A stretch of DNA of 64,000 nt from Niallia endozanthoxylica (GCF_008710145.1 NZ_VYKL01000015.1:310001-374000), one strand, 5' to 3'. Counted from the first letter of the stretch, positions 43,194 to 52,353 are shown. The notes: generated by a model not told the origin, from the sequence alone. Numbers and translations are program-made.

Positions 43194-44126
43194 TTATCGT
43201 TTTTCAGCTATACGAAGCTTAGCTGATCTGGCCCGATTATTTTCTAATAATTCCTCTTCCATAGGTACGATTGGTTTTCTTGTGATTATCTTTAAGACAG
43301 GTTGATACTCCTCTGGAATAATTGGCAGTCCAGGGGGCAAATCAGGTGTTTCACTTGCCTTTTTAAAGGTAACCTTACAAATTCGATCCTCAAGCGAGTG
43401 GAATGTTATCACACTAATGCGTCCACCTGGCTTTAGAATAGAAATTGCCTGCTCTAATGATTTCTCAAACACACCTAACTCATCATTCACAGCAATGCGA
43501 ATGGCTTGGAAAATCCGTTTTGCTGGATGACCGCCTTTTCGTCGTGCCGGAGCAGGAATGGCATCCTTGATAATGTCAACTAACTGTCCTGTTGTTTCAA
43601 TGGGTTTGTTCTCGCGAGCTGTTTCGATTTTGCGAGCAATTTGTTTGGAGAATTTCTCTTCACCATACTGAAAGAATATACGAACAAGCGCTTCATAAGA
43701 CCATTGATTAATAACATCAAAAGCTGAAACATCAGCATCCTTGTCCATTCTCATATCAAGAGGGGCATCATGATGGTAGCTAAAACCTCTTTCGGGATTA
43801 TCAAGTTGTGGGGAAGAAACACCTAAATCGTATAAAATTCCATCTACATGATATACATTTAGTTTCTCTAGCTCTTCCTTTAAATGAAGAAAATTGCTCT
43901 TAATAATTGACAGTTTCTCTCCATATTGAGCTAGCTTGACTTTTGCATGATCAATAGCACTTTGATCTTGATCAAAAGCGTACAATTTCCCTGTTTCTGA
44001 GAGCTTCGAGAGAATCAATTCACTATGACCGGCTCCTCCAAGTGTACAGTCTACATATATTCCATTAGGTTTTATATTTAAGCCTTCTACAGTTTCATTT
44101 AATAATACAGTTTTGTGATTAAACAT
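43194..44126 (-). CDS. rsmH: 16S rRNA (cytosine1402-N4)-methyltransferase
   Basis: This SAM-dependent enzyme methylates C1402 of 16S rRNA. The SAM-binding motif is [16 protein letters not shown] near residue 24. The [21 protein letters not shown] and [16 protein letters not shown] stretches are typical. The start at ATG 44126 ([11 protein letters not shown]) has GAAGGTGG upstream and gives 310 residues. The longer frame to 44198 has no ribosome site. It follows mraZ in the classic mra order. Confidence 0.96.
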   Translation of the reverse strand: MFNHKTVLLNETVEGLNIKPNGIYVDCTLGGAGHSELILSKLSETGKLYAFDQDQSAIDHAKVKLAQYGEKLSIIKSNFLHLKEELEKLNVYHVDGILYDLGVSSPQLDNPERGFSYHHDAPLDMRMDKDADVSAFDVINQWSYEALVRIFFQYGEEKFSKQIARKIETARENKPIETTGQLVDIIKDAIPAPARRKGGHPAKRIFQAIRIAVNDELGVFEKSLEQAISILKPGGRISVITFHSLEDRICKVTFKKASETPDLPPGLPIIPEEYQPVLKIITRKPIVPMEEELLENNRARSAKLRIAEKR

Positions 44127-44187
44127 CAGTGTCCACCTTCCAATCGAAAAGATCAGGAAATTATTCTTACATAATATCCATTCCTGA

Positions 44188-44619
44188 TTATATATCAAAC
44201 CCTATCATATTTTCTGCAATATCAGCAAAAGAATCCGCTGATTCGCTGAAATACTCGTCCCAAATATCTTTACTCCATATTTCAATTCGATTGGAAACGC
44301 CTAATACAACACATTCTTTTTCTAGATTTGCGTAATTTATAAGCGGAGTCGCAATATTAATTCGTCCTTGTTTATCCAATTCACATTCAGTAGCACCAGA
44401 GAAAAAGAAACGAGTAAATGCACGGGCATCTTTTTTTGTTAAAGGAAGATTCTTCAATTTCTCTTCAATAATCTCCCATTCACTAAGCGGGTAACCAAAC
44501 AAACATTGATCAAGACCACGAGTTAATATAAACAAATCGCCTAAATCATTACGGAATTTAGCAGGTACAATCAAACGACCTTTTACATCAATGGTATGAT
44601 GATATTCGCCCATAAACAT
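44188..44619 (-). CDS. mraZ: Division/cell wall cluster transcriptional regulator MraZ
   Basis: MraZ is an AbrB-fold DNA-binding repressor of its own operon. Two SpoVT-AbrB-like halves are seen, the first with [20 protein letters not shown] and the second with [19 protein letters not shown]. At 143 residues it equals the B. subtilis protein if the start is ATG 44619 (MFMGEYHH), with GGGGG upstream. The frame extends to 44634. Three 10-bp-spaced GTGG repeats upstream fit its operator. Confidence 0.95.
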   Translation of the reverse strand: MFMGEYHHTIDVKGRLIVPAKFRNDLGDLFILTRGLDQCLFGYPLSEWEIIEEKLKNLPLTKKDARAFTRFFFSGATECELDKQGRINIATPLINYANLEKECVVLGVSNRIEIWSKDIWDEYFSESADSFADIAENMIGFDI

Positions 44620-44651
44620 ACCTACTACCCCCACTTTCTAAAATTACTTTA

Positions 44652-44678
44652 CCACATCCCTCCACTTTCCACCACTTA
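44652..44678 (-). promoter_or_regulatory. Putative MraZ operator: three GTGG repeats at 10-bp spacing
   Basis: On the minus strand, GTGG (CCAC on plus) occurs at exactly 44652-44655, 44662-44665 and 44672-44675, reading GTGGTGGAAA, GTGGAGGGAT and GTGGTAAAGT. MraZ proteins are known to bind three or four short direct repeats at 10-bp spacing before mraZ. No strong -35/-10 pair was identified. Confidence 0.6.
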
Positions 44679-44754
44679 TTTTTAAGTAATTCTCCCCTAT
44701 GGAATAAAATCCTTCTAAAAGAGCACATTAAATGATTTTTTTTGAAAACAAAAA

Positions 44755-44982
44755 AATAGACCTTTCCACTAGGGAAAAGTCTCGAATAGAATCAAATTCG
44801 TCTCGTCGAATTTGCGCTCAGATTTTTATCGAGCTCGTTCGATAAACTACCTCTAAAAAGTCGCAAGGCTCGCCGAAGGCTTAACTTTATTCACCCGGGG
44901 CTTGAACCCCTACTGAATCAGAGAGCTTTTTGCATTCATCCCTTAACTTTAGAAGTGGGGGATTTCTACTGAATAAAGTTAA
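44755..44982. repeat. Structured intergenic element of several inverted repeats abutting bshC (possible IS200/IS605-type end remnant)
   Basis: This 228-bp region has a perfect 13-bp inverted repeat TTAACTTTATTCA/TGAATAAAGTTAA at 44881-44893 and 44970-44982. Between the arms are a GGGG/CCCC hairpin and a CCCTTAACTTT...GGGGG stretch. Outside are hairpins CAAATTCG/CGAATTTG (about 44794-44813) and TTATCGA/TCGATAA (about 44827-44846). The right arm covers the bshC stop codon. The pattern recalls the folded ends of IS200/IS605 elements, but no transposase or TnpB gene is present. Confidence 0.55.
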
Positions 44983-46604
44983 ATCTTTATCACTTTATGC
45001 TTTCCATCGAACGAATAGGAAAGGCTCGCTAAATCAGCTAGAAAAGGAATGCCATACTGGTTCATATAGGAAACAGCATTTAAGATTCGTTCCTGCGGAG
45101 CATTTAAAGGTCTCAACTTATTATTTACTCTGCTAAATTTATTCAGAATCACTTGATGTTTCTCTTGTAACGAATTGTCTACTTTTCCTTCCATAAATTC
45201 AATCTGCTTGAGCAGTAGAGCCTGGTTTTTTTCTAATAGCGGATAAAGTCCACTATCAATACGCTCTCTAATTAAGCGATAACTCCCAAGCAGCTGCTCT
45301 TTCGTATCATGAAATAGAATATCGAGCTCTTTATCTTTAACTGAAGATAAATACTCTTCTTTTTGCTTTTCCGCTCCAGTAATCAGTACAGTCTCAAGAG
45401 ATAATCCCAATTCATCGAGATCCGTTTCAACCGACCGGTCAACAAGTGTTATGTTTAAACGAGGAACAATGGGCGGCATTTTTATCGAATAACTTTCAAA
45501 GACTTTTTTCAATTCAGCCCAATAAGCAATTTCCCCGGGACCTGCAATAAAAGCAAGAGTTGGAAACAGTAATTCCTGTGTAAGAGGCCGAGTCACTACA
45601 TTATTACTTAATTTCCACGGGAATTCGGAGGCAATTTGCAATAATTCCTCAATCGTGAATGTTATCGCTCCGTTTTTACCAATAAATTCTTTTTCTTCTG
45701 GATTATATTCAAGTAGAATTCTTTCCTTATATTTCTCATCATAATAAAAAATATTGCCAGCATGCCTGCTAATATCTATCGATTGAGAAAAACCTTCCTT
45801 TTCAAGTTCTGCTTGCATTTCTTTCACATGATTGGTTATACTAGCCGCTTGTTTAATCTGCGAAATCAAGATTTCTTTTTCAAGAAAGCGAAGGCCTGTA
45901 TAACCAGAATCAATCACCAGCAGGCCATAATCCTTAAATAACTCCATTACCATATGAGCAAAAAAATCAACAAAGGTTGCTGATTGGGTAACAGCCTTCC
46001 TCAAAAAAGCCAGCAGTTCATTTGTGTGATCCGTTTCACCTAATATTTCAATGATTTGTTCCACCCAATCCAAACATAAGTCTTGATTAATAGAAATATC
46101 TGAAACCATTTTCCTTTCAAGAATTTTTTCAGGATAGACTATTTTTTGAACTTTCCCTTCATTTTCCATATAAATATGATTAACTTCTTGATAATCATGA
46201 TCTTCTCCGGCAATCCAAAAGATGGGAACAACAGGAACCCCAAGTTCCTCTTCCTTTTGTCTTGCTAGTACAATGATAGAAATAATCTTATGTATGGAGT
46301 ATAACGGACCAGTTAAGATTCCAGCCTGTTGCCCGCCAATTACGACAACACTATTAGGTTGTGCTAATTTTTGTAATGATTCGAATACTTTATTAGAGGT
46401 TGGAAAACCTTCCATATATTTTTCTATACATGAAGCCAATGCTTCTCTCATGAATGTTCGTTTTTCTAACTCAATTATTCTTTCCTTATAATCAGACACA
46501 TTCTGATATTGATAGTGAAAAAAACGTTGTATCTCAGGTGCGCCGGCTAGGTAACCAGTTGCAAACCGATTGGTTGACGGCAGCTCGAGATTTAACATCT
46601 CCAT
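44979..46604 (-). CDS. bshC: Putative cysteine ligase BshC (bacillithiol biosynthesis)
   Basis: BshC catalyses the last step of bacillithiol synthesis, adding cysteine to GlcN-malate. The family signatures VVIGGQQAGILTGPLYSIHK near residue 92, PVVPIFWIAGEDHDYQEVNH, and the central LAFIAGPGEIAYWAELK with PPIVPRLNITL are intact. The C-terminal half is coiled-coil rich. At 541 residues it is normal. The ATG at 46604 follows AGGAAG. The stop codon lies inside the right arm of the inverted repeat described at 44755-44982. It sits upstream of mraZ as in B. subtilis (yllA). Confidence 0.93.
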   Translation of the reverse strand: MEMLNLELPSTNRFATGYLAGAPEIQRFFHYQYQNVSDYKERIIELEKRTFMREALASCIEKYMEGFPTSNKVFESLQKLAQPNSVVVIGGQQAGILTGPLYSIHKIISIIVLARQKEEELGVPVVPIFWIAGEDHDYQEVNHIYMENEGKVQKIVYPEKILERKMVSDISINQDLCLDWVEQIIEILGETDHTNELLAFLRKAVTQSATFVDFFAHMVMELFKDYGLLVIDSGYTGLRFLEKEILISQIKQAASITNHVKEMQAELEKEGFSQSIDISRHAGNIFYYDEKYKERILLEYNPEEKEFIGKNGAITFTIEELLQIASEFPWKLSNNVVTRPLTQELLFPTLAFIAGPGEIAYWAELKKVFESYSIKMPPIVPRLNITLVDRSVETDLDELGLSLETVLITGAEKQKEEYLSSVKDKELDILFHDTKEQLLGSYRLIRERIDSGLYPLLEKNQALLLKQIEFMEGKVDNSLQEKHQVILNKFSRVNNKLRPLNAPQERILNAVSYMNQYGIPFLADLASLSYSFDGKHKVIKI

Positions 46605-46630
46605 TTAAGACTTCCTTTCTACAAACAAAA

Positions 46631-47026
46631 TTATGACATTGAAACAGACATACTAACACGATAAAAGAGTCCGTATACAATTAAAATAATATAAAAAAAA
46701 CTAAACAGCAAAAAATTGAATCGCCAGTATCCTTTAAAAACGATGGAAAACTGAATGTCGTGTTTTATTTTCCAATGCACAATGACAAATATAACTGCTA
46801 CAAAAAGCATGATTAGAAGAATAACCCATAGTAAAGAGATATCCCAAATGGCTATGATAAAATAGTGTACTGCTAATATTAATAATAGCGTTGTCACATC
46901 AATCGCCATTCTTACTGACTTCCGATGCTGTTTTGTAACAAGCTTACATGTTACAAACACGATTATATACCCAAGTAACGGAATAGTCACGAATGTTGCA
47001 ATAATTGAAGAAAAGAATCCTGTCAC
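46631..47026 (-). CDS. DUF3397 family integral membrane protein
   Basis: This 131-residue membrane protein has four hydrophobic segments at about residues 5-27, 40-62, 66-88 and 104-125. It resembles the DUF3397 family found next to ketopantoate reductase and bshC in Bacillus. Its function is unknown. The start is GTG at 47026, 7 nt after GGGGGAG. It is 4 bp from the upstream reductase gene and 26 bp from bshC, so the three are probably in one operon. Confidence 0.8.
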   Translation of the reverse strand: MTGFFSSIIATFVTIPLLGYIIVFVTCKLVTKQHRKSVRMAIDVTTLLLILAVHYFIIAIWDISLLWVILLIMLFVAVIFVIVHWKIKHDIQFSIVFKGYWRFNFLLFSFFYIILIVYGLFYRVSMSVSMS

Positions 47027-47030
47027 GTTT

Positions 47031-47927
47031 TTACTCCCCCGCTCTATACTCCTTCCCTTTAACCGCCTGATAAAAAGATTGAATGATAGGAGTGTTTATT
47101 TTTCTTTCTGCTGCTTTCTCCAAAATAAACCCAAGTATCGCATCTATTTCTGTAGGGCGATTCTCCATTAAATCACGAAGCATAGATGACTGGTTATGTG
47201 CTGTTTTCTCACAGACAGCAATAACGTTTTGAAAATAACCCTCCTTATTTTGGAAACATAAACTATTTTCAATTTCAGCAAAAATTTGTTTCACCATTTG
47301 AAAGTAATGAGGATTTTGGATAAGTTCACCATTTTTAACCTGCAATATGGCCGTTAATGGATTGATTACAGCATTAACTACCAGCTTTTTCAAAAGCATT
47401 TTTTCATAATCTGCTTCTATTAGAAAAGGAAATTCTTCTTTTTGTATATGATTTAATAAATTCTGCATTTTAGCCATGGAACGGCGAAATGGAGCAAGCT
47501 TTGTCACACCAATACCCGTATGCAGAACATTATTCGAGTTAATCTTCAATGCACCGTGTTCAACCGTTCCTACATAGATGTCCCCGTGTAGTTTTTCAAT
47601 CATTTTTAAATGCCCCATACCATTTTGCAAAAATAACAGGCCTCTTCCGGGATGACTGAATAAAGACAGCTGTCCTATTAAATCCGGTAAATGATATTGT
47701 TTAACAGCAATAAAGGTTGCATCTTCTTCCCCGCACCATTCAGATACGAATTTGACATCCAGATTTATATGTTTTTTCACTCCGTCGCGTTCTAAAAATA
47801 ACCCATTTTTCTGCAATTCTTCTGCTTGCTCTTTAGAGCGAACATATAAACAAACAGAATGATCAATATGTAAATAATAGGCAAATAATAAACCAATAGA
47901 TCCGCCACCAATAATTCCTATTTTCAT
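47031..47927 (-). CDS. panE: 2-dehydropantoate 2-reductase
   Basis: This NADPH-dependent enzyme reduces ketopantoate to pantoate for pantothenate and CoA synthesis. An N-terminal Rossmann motif IGIIGGGSIGLLFAYYL is present. The typical middle motif FLQNGMGHLKMIEKL and the catalytic-Lys region KKLVVNAVINPLTAIL lie around residue 180. At 298 residues the length is normal. It matches ylbQ/panE by position. Substrate is inferred, since this superfamily also contains other 2-oxoacid reductases. Confidence 0.85.
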   Translation of the reverse strand: MKIGIIGGGSIGLLFAYYLHIDHSVCLYVRSKEQAEELQKNGLFLERDGVKKHINLDVKFVSEWCGEEDATFIAVKQYHLPDLIGQLSLFSHPGRGLLFLQNGMGHLKMIEKLHGDIYVGTVEHGALKINSNNVLHTGIGVTKLAPFRRSMAKMQNLLNHIQKEEFPFLIEADYEKMLLKKLVVNAVINPLTAILQVKNGELIQNPHYFQMVKQIFAEIENSLCFQNKEGYFQNVIAVCEKTAHNQSSMLRDLMENRPTEIDAILGFILEKAAERKINTPIIQSFYQAVKGKEYRAGE

Positions 47928-48029
47928 AAACGATTCCCTTAACCCTTTCTTTGCCTCAACAAAAATACTCAGAACCTATCTCCTTATTATAAAGGATTTA
48001 CTATCCTTTCGTATAGAAGATTGAAATAT

Positions 48030-48066
48030 AAAAACACCCGTCATTATTCAAGCATAACGGGTGTTG
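48030..48066 (-). terminator. Terminator after the carboxyltransferase gene
   Basis: Stem AACACCCGT/ACGGGTGTT (48033-48041 with 48057-48065) with TTTTTATATTT next on the minus strand. Confidence 0.85.
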
Positions 48067-48071
48067 CCTAA

Positions 48072-49613
48072 TTATACAGGGTATACAGGATGCTTCCTGC
48101 TGCTAAATGTCATTTCCTTCGTTTCATACAAGGCAAAGCGGGTTACAAGGAAATTTCGTAAATCATTAGGTGCAACAATATCATCTATAATAAGCTCAGC
48201 TGCTAATTTATAGATATCAATTGTGTCCTGGTATTCCTTCTGCTTCTCAAGTATAAACGCATGTTTTTCTTTTGAATCTTTTATTTCATTTAATTTATTC
48301 GAATAAACCGCATTAACGGCAGCCTCTGGTCCCATTACTGCAATCTGGGCAGTCGGAAGAGCCACACAGCAATCTGGCTCAAAGCCCGGTCCTGCCATTG
48401 CATAAAGACCTGCGCCATACGCTTTCCGTATAATAACAGAAATTTTAGGCACAGTGGCTGAACTCATAGCTGCAATGAATTTTGCGCCATGACGTATAAT
48501 TCCCGCTTTTTCTACCTTAGTCCCAATCATAAAGCCTGGAACATCAGCTAAAAATAAAAGCGGAATATGGAATGCATCACAAAGGGTGATAAATCTTGCA
48601 CCTTTATCTGCTGAATCAACAAACAATACGCCGCCTTTTACCTTTGGTTGATTAGCAATGATACCTACTACTTTTCCATCAAGCCTTGCTAATCCAGTAA
48701 TTAGTTCAGCTGCAAACAACTTTTTTATTTCAAAAAAACTTCCCTTATCAACGATTGAGTCAATACAATCATACATATTAAATGGGATATTTTGATTGGT
48801 TGGAATCACATTCTCTAAGCAGGAACCTTCTTTTGGAGCCGTTCCTGCTATTATTGAAGGTTTTTCTTGATAATTAGCAGGGAAATAACGTAAGTATTGC
48901 TTCGCTTGCTTTATAGCTTCTTCTTCGTTTTCCGCTAATATATCACCGCATCCACTTATTGTGCAGTGCATCCTAGCCCCGCCCATTTCCTCTAAACTCA
49001 CCTTTTCGCCAATCACTTTTTCTGCCATTCTAGGAGAACCTAAGTACATGGAGGCATTTTGATCAACCATAATAACTAAATCACAGAAAGCTGGAATATA
49101 GGCTCCTCCAGCAGCTGATGGACCAAATAATAAACAAACTTGAGGAACCATTCCCGATAGCTTCACTTGATTATAAAAAATTCTCCCTGCTCCTCTTCTA
49201 TTCGGAAACATTTCTAATTGATCTGTAATTCGCGCACCTGCTGAGTCAACTAAATAAAGAATAGGCACTTTCATTTTCTCAGCCGTTTCTTGAATACGGA
49301 TAATTTTTTCAACTGTACGAGCACCCCATGAGCCTGCCTTGACAGTTGAATCATTTGCCATTACACAAACAGTACGACCATGGATCCTCCCTATCGCTGT
49401 CACAACACCGTCAGCTGGAAGCTCATCATTAAGACAATTAGCAAATTTTCCATCCTCTTCGTATTGTCCTTTGTCAAATAATAATTCGAGACGTCTTCGA
49501 ACAAAAAGCTTGTTTTGTAATGAAAGCTTATCATGATATTTTTTCTGCCCGCCCGCTTCAAGTTTTTGTTTTCTTTGTTGCAATATCTTTATTAACGATT
49601 GAATGGAAGACAT
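48072..49613 (-). CDS. Acyl-CoA carboxylase, carboxyltransferase (beta) subunit
   Basis: This is the carboxyltransferase subunit of a propionyl- or methylcrotonyl-CoA carboxylase-like enzyme. It has two crotonase-fold halves. The first has YLVDSAGARITDQLEMFPNR and LLFGPSAAGGAYIPAFCDLV. The second has LFLADVPGFMIGTKVEKAGII and RKAYGAGLYAMAGPGFEPD. At 513 residues it fits the PccB/MccB/YngE family. The ATG at 49613 has GGAGGAGG upstream, while the frame opens at 49631. Acyl-CoA specificity is unknown. A small biotin carrier gene is upstream; no biotin carboxylase gene is nearby. Confidence 0.88.
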   Translation of the reverse strand: MSSIQSLIKILQQRKQKLEAGGQKKYHDKLSLQNKLFVRRRLELLFDKGQYEEDGKFANCLNDELPADGVVTAIGRIHGRTVCVMANDSTVKAGSWGARTVEKIIRIQETAEKMKVPILYLVDSAGARITDQLEMFPNRRGAGRIFYNQVKLSGMVPQVCLLFGPSAAGGAYIPAFCDLVIMVDQNASMYLGSPRMAEKVIGEKVSLEEMGGARMHCTISGCGDILAENEEEAIKQAKQYLRYFPANYQEKPSIIAGTAPKEGSCLENVIPTNQNIPFNMYDCIDSIVDKGSFFEIKKLFAAELITGLARLDGKVVGIIANQPKVKGGVLFVDSADKGARFITLCDAFHIPLLFLADVPGFMIGTKVEKAGIIRHGAKFIAAMSSATVPKISVIIRKAYGAGLYAMAGPGFEPDCCVALPTAQIAVMGPEAAVNAVYSNKLNEIKDSKEKHAFILEKQKEYQDTIDIYKLAAELIIDDIVAPNDLRNFLVTRFALYETKEMTFSSRKHPVYPV

Positions 49614-49631
49614 ATTCCTCCTCCTTTCCAT

Positions 49632-49844
49632 TTATTTAATAATCATTAATACATCACCTTCATTAACAAAATCGCCGACTGCTACAAAGATTTTGGTCAC
49701 TTCACCTGATTCAAGGCTTTCAATCGGGATAGCCATTTTCATTGATTCCAAAATAACTACCTCCTGCCCGGCTGAAATATGCTCTCCTTGGTTTACTTGA
49801 ATCATCAGCACCGTCCCCGCCATAACTGCTTTTATTTCACTCAT
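49632..49844 (-). CDS. Biotin/lipoyl attachment domain protein (biotin carboxyl carrier type)
   Basis: This 70-residue single-domain carrier has the biotinylation motif ESMKMAIPIESLESG, with Lys at about position 35, and a second half VGDFVNEGDVLMIIK. It is the expected mobile arm between a biotin carboxylase and the carboxyltransferase. It sits 18 bp before the carboxyltransferase gene, so the two are probably one operon. The ATG at 49844 has AAGGGG upstream. Confidence 0.9.
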   Translation of the reverse strand: MSEIKAVMAGTVLMIQVNQGEHISAGQEVVILESMKMAIPIESLESGEVTKIFVAVGDFVNEGDVLMIIK

Positions 49845-50048
49845 TGTGTTCCCCTTTCGATATCATTCAGTCATTGAATATTTTTGTAACCGTTTACTTT
49901 CCACACGGAGGAATTTTACAAATAAATAGTATATAATAAAAATTGTAAACATTTTTAATTTTACAAATTTACTAAAGACTTTATTACTATACGTATTCAT
50001 TTAAAACCATTAACATGATATTTTTGCTTGAAAAGGAGGAAGGTTTAA

Positions 50049-50522
50049 ATGTCGATAGAAATTAATAAACTAAAAGTAAATTACAAAACACTTGAAGAAT
50101 TTAAGAAATTTAAAGAATATGGAATTCAAGAACTATCAATGAGCGAGGATCTTGAAGCAAATATTATTGAAAATGACAGTGAATCACCATTTTACGGCAT
50201 TTATTTTGGGGATAAGCTTGTTGCGAGGATGAGCGTATATCAAGTAAATGCAAAATATAATCGTTATTTTGAACCTCCAGTAGATTATTTAGAAATTTGG
50301 AAACTCGAAGTTCTTCCAGAATATCAAGGAAAAGGCTATGGAACTGCCCTTGTGGAATTTGCTAAAGGATTTAAGATGCCGATTAAAACCAATCCAAGAA
50401 TAAAATCAAGAAGCTTTTGGGAGAAAATGGGCTTTCAATCTGTCAACTATGACATGGATCGTGATTTAGGAGAAAATCCACTCATCTGGCATCCGGACGG
50501 TGTGAAGGAAGCAAAAGTATAA
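50049..50522 (+). CDS. ylbP: GNAT-family N-acetyltransferase YlbP
   Basis: This 157-residue protein is close to B. subtilis YlbP. The acetyl-CoA-binding motif A reads KLEVLPEYQGKGYGTALVEFAK at about residues 96-117. The N-terminal INKLKVNYKTLEEFKKFKEY is shared. The substrate is unknown. It is one of the few plus-strand genes here and is monocistronic, followed by a terminator shared with rsfA. The ATG at 50049 has AAGGAGGAAGG upstream. Confidence 0.9.
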   Translation: MSIEINKLKVNYKTLEEFKKFKEYGIQELSMSEDLEANIIENDSESPFYGIYFGDKLVARMSVYQVNAKYNRYFEPPVDYLEIWKLEVLPEYQGKGYGTALVEFAKGFKMPIKTNPRIKSRSFWEKMGFQSVNYDMDRDLGENPLIWHPDGVKEAKV

Positions 50523-50526
50523 ATAA

Positions 50527-50566
50527 GAAAAACAAGCAGACAAAGCATTGTCCGCTTGTTTTTTAT
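50527..50566. terminator. Shared terminator of ylbP and rsfA
   Basis: Stem AACAAGC/GCTTGTT (50531-50537 with 50554-50560) with T runs on both strands, between convergent genes. Confidence 0.85.
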
Positions 50567-51201
50567 TTATCAAGCTTTTCTAAATTTCCATTTCTATCCA
50601 TTTGAAAGCGAACCTTCTGAGCAAATTCCTCTTCTTTTAACACAACCATTTTACGGGCTCTTTCCATTATCTCAATCAAAGCCTTATAATCATGCTCCAT
50701 TTCATATAGCGCCTTTGATAATCGATCGTTTTCCGCTGTAATATCTTGTATTTTCTGTTCAAGTACCTTCATTTTTTGTTCATATAGCGACAGACTTTCT
50801 TGATAATCAGTTGAATTTTGTGCTCGATCATATAATTTGTTCAAGTAGCCTATTAAATCTTCAAACGTTACTTCCTTTAAAACAGGCGGGGATATTTCTT
50901 TTGTCTTTACAGGAGGAATATAGGCAGGTTCTATCCCTTGATTGTTAGCATCATGTTTTACGTTAGGGCTTCTTTTTGCATCCTTGCGTTGTTTTTTTGC
51001 CAATTCAATACCGGACTTATACAGCTTTCTAATCGATGAATTCCAGCGAAAACCGCATGCTGCTGCTGTTCTCGAAAGCCGTTTTCCAACCTCTTCAAAA
51101 GCTTGAAGCTGTGTTCCACCTTCACGAATATGACGAAGTACAACTTCAGCAAGAAGCAAATCCTCATCCTGTGTCCAGGCATCCTGTCGTGTAGTTGACA
51201 T
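50563..51201 (-). CDS. ylbO: RsfA-family prespore-specific transcriptional regulator (YlbO)
   Basis: The 212-residue protein starts with a Myb/SANT-like helical DNA-binding domain, RQDAWTQDEDLLLAEVVLRH then CGFRWNSSIRKLYKSGIELA. A linker and a C-terminal coiled coil rich in E and K follow (about 125-190). This matches YlbO, a paralogue of RsfA, which modulates forespore gene expression. The function is by family, not tested. The ATG at 51201 has AGGAGGG upstream. It ends at the terminator shared with ylbP. Confidence 0.85.
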   Translation of the reverse strand: MSTTRQDAWTQDEDLLLAEVVLRHIREGGTQLQAFEEVGKRLSRTAAACGFRWNSSIRKLYKSGIELAKKQRKDAKRSPNVKHDANNQGIEPAYIPPVKTKEISPPVLKEVTFEDLIGYLNKLYDRAQNSTDYQESLSLYEQKMKVLEQKIQDITAENDRLSKALYEMEHDYKALIEIMERARKMVVLKEEEFAQKVRFQMDRNGNLEKLDK

Positions 51202-51295
51202 CTGAAAATCCCTCCTAGTGTTTTTTATTCATACATATGCTTCTACTAGAAAAGATAGACTGACATCATCTCAGTTTTCAGTGATTTCTTAAACT

Positions 51296-52054
51296 TTACT
51301 TTTTATTAAGGAATTTTTCTACTTGTATATGGTGGGCATCTTTTTCCCATAACACAGCACAGCGTCTTACTTCGGCTTCAATTCTTTCAATTACCCCACT
51401 CTCTTTCCATTTTCTTACCATCATTTCTTTATAGGAAGAAGTTACACTAGGATCAATCTTTAACATTTTATGTACAAAAGTTTGCAGTCCTTCGTTAGAA
51501 TTTCCTTCATACAAATAATCTACAAAACCAAGCTCTTGTAATTCTTCAGTATAATAGAGGCCTGCTTCCATCAACATTTTAAACCCTTTTGATGGAAGTA
51601 ATTTTTCAAGGATCATTGTCCCTCCTCCCCAACTAGTTGTAATAGCTAACGTACCTTGGATAAAACCTGCTTTTATCCCCCTTCTAGCAATCCGAAAATC
51701 ACAGGCGGCCGCCAGTTCACAGCCGCCCCCAACTGCCGTTCCATTTAACAAAGCAATAGTCGGCTTGGGTAAAAGAAATACCTCCGTTAATATTTGCGAC
51801 ATTTTCGAAAGCATTCCATATGCCTCCTGTTCAGTATGTAATTGATGAAATTCAGACAAGTCTCCGCCAGAGCAAAAGGCTTTGTCACCGGATCCCGTAA
51901 TAACAAATGCAATTACATCCTTTTCATTAGCAATCTGTACAGCTTCTGCCAATCCATTTATAATTTCATCATTAATTGCATTTCGCTTATCTGGTCTATT
52001 AATTGTAAATACTAGCAGTCCGTCCGAATGCTTTTGAATCAAATACGGTTCCAT
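51296..52054 (-). CDS. Enoyl-CoA hydratase/isomerase family protein
   Basis: This 252-residue crotonase-fold protein has the N-terminal FTINRPDKRNAINDEII. The oxyanion-hole region is AFCSGGDLSEF and the active-site helix motif ALLNGTAVGGGCELAAACDFRIA lies around residues 96-117. The usual catalytic Glu positions are partly unclear, so the exact reaction is not assigned. The start is ATG 52054 (MEPYLIQ), with AGGGGA upstream; the frame extends to 52072. It lies between rpmF and ylbO, where B. subtilis has no such gene. Confidence 0.85.
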   Translation of the reverse strand: MEPYLIQKHSDGLLVFTINRPDKRNAINDEIINGLAEAVQIANEKDVIAFVITGSGDKAFCSGGDLSEFHQLHTEQEAYGMLSKMSQILTEVFLLPKPTIALLNGTAVGGGCELAAACDFRIARRGIKAGFIQGTLAITTSWGGGTMILEKLLPSKGFKMLMEAGLYYTEELQELGFVDYLYEGNSNEGLQTFVHKMLKIDPSVTSSYKEMMVRKWKESGVIERIEAEVRRCAVLWEKDAHHIQVEKFLNKK

Positions 52055-52130
52055 TTCTGTTTCCCCTATCATCAGTTAATTTTTATATAGATTTATCATT
52101 TTCTACTTTATATTAATAGCTAAAATAACA

Positions 52131-52162
52131 AAAGCACAAGAACCTATAGGTTCTTGTGCTTT
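52131..52162 (-). terminator. Terminator after rpmF
   Basis: A perfect palindrome AAAGCACAAGAACC, TATA, GGTTCTTGTGCTTT, then TTGTTATTTT on the minus strand. Confidence 0.85.
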
Positions 52163-52179
52163 CATTTTACATGGAAAAA

Positions 52180-52353
52180 TTAGTCGTTAACTACTTCCTT
52201 GCCTTTGTATGTTCCGCATGCTTTACATACGCGGTGAGCAAGTTTCATTTCACCACAGTTTGGGCATTCTGTCATACCTGGCACCTGTAATTTAAAATGT
52301 GTGCGACGTTTTCTTTTCGCAGTTTTTGATGTTCTTCTAAAAGGTACAGCCAT
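52180..52353 (-). CDS. rpmF: 50S ribosomal protein L32
   Basis: This 57-residue ribosomal protein has the N-terminus [20 protein letters not shown] and an intact four-Cys zinc ribbon, CPNC and CKAC. It is therefore the zinc-containing form. The start is ATG 52353, with AGGAGGTGG upstream; the frame to 52398 only adds leader. It is downstream of ylbN in the conserved ylbN-rpmF pair. Confidence 0.97.
   Translation of the reverse strand: MAVPFRRTSKTAKRKRRTHFKLQVPGMTECPNCGEMKLAHRVCKACGTYKGKEVVND

Noticed and set aside
44127..44198. In-frame upstream extension of rsmH.
   Set aside because: No ribosome site; ATG 44126 with GAAGGTGG matches the family N-terminus.
51202..51295. Sporulation promoter before ylbO (GCATA near 51235).
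   Set aside because: The partner box at the right spacing is not convincing.
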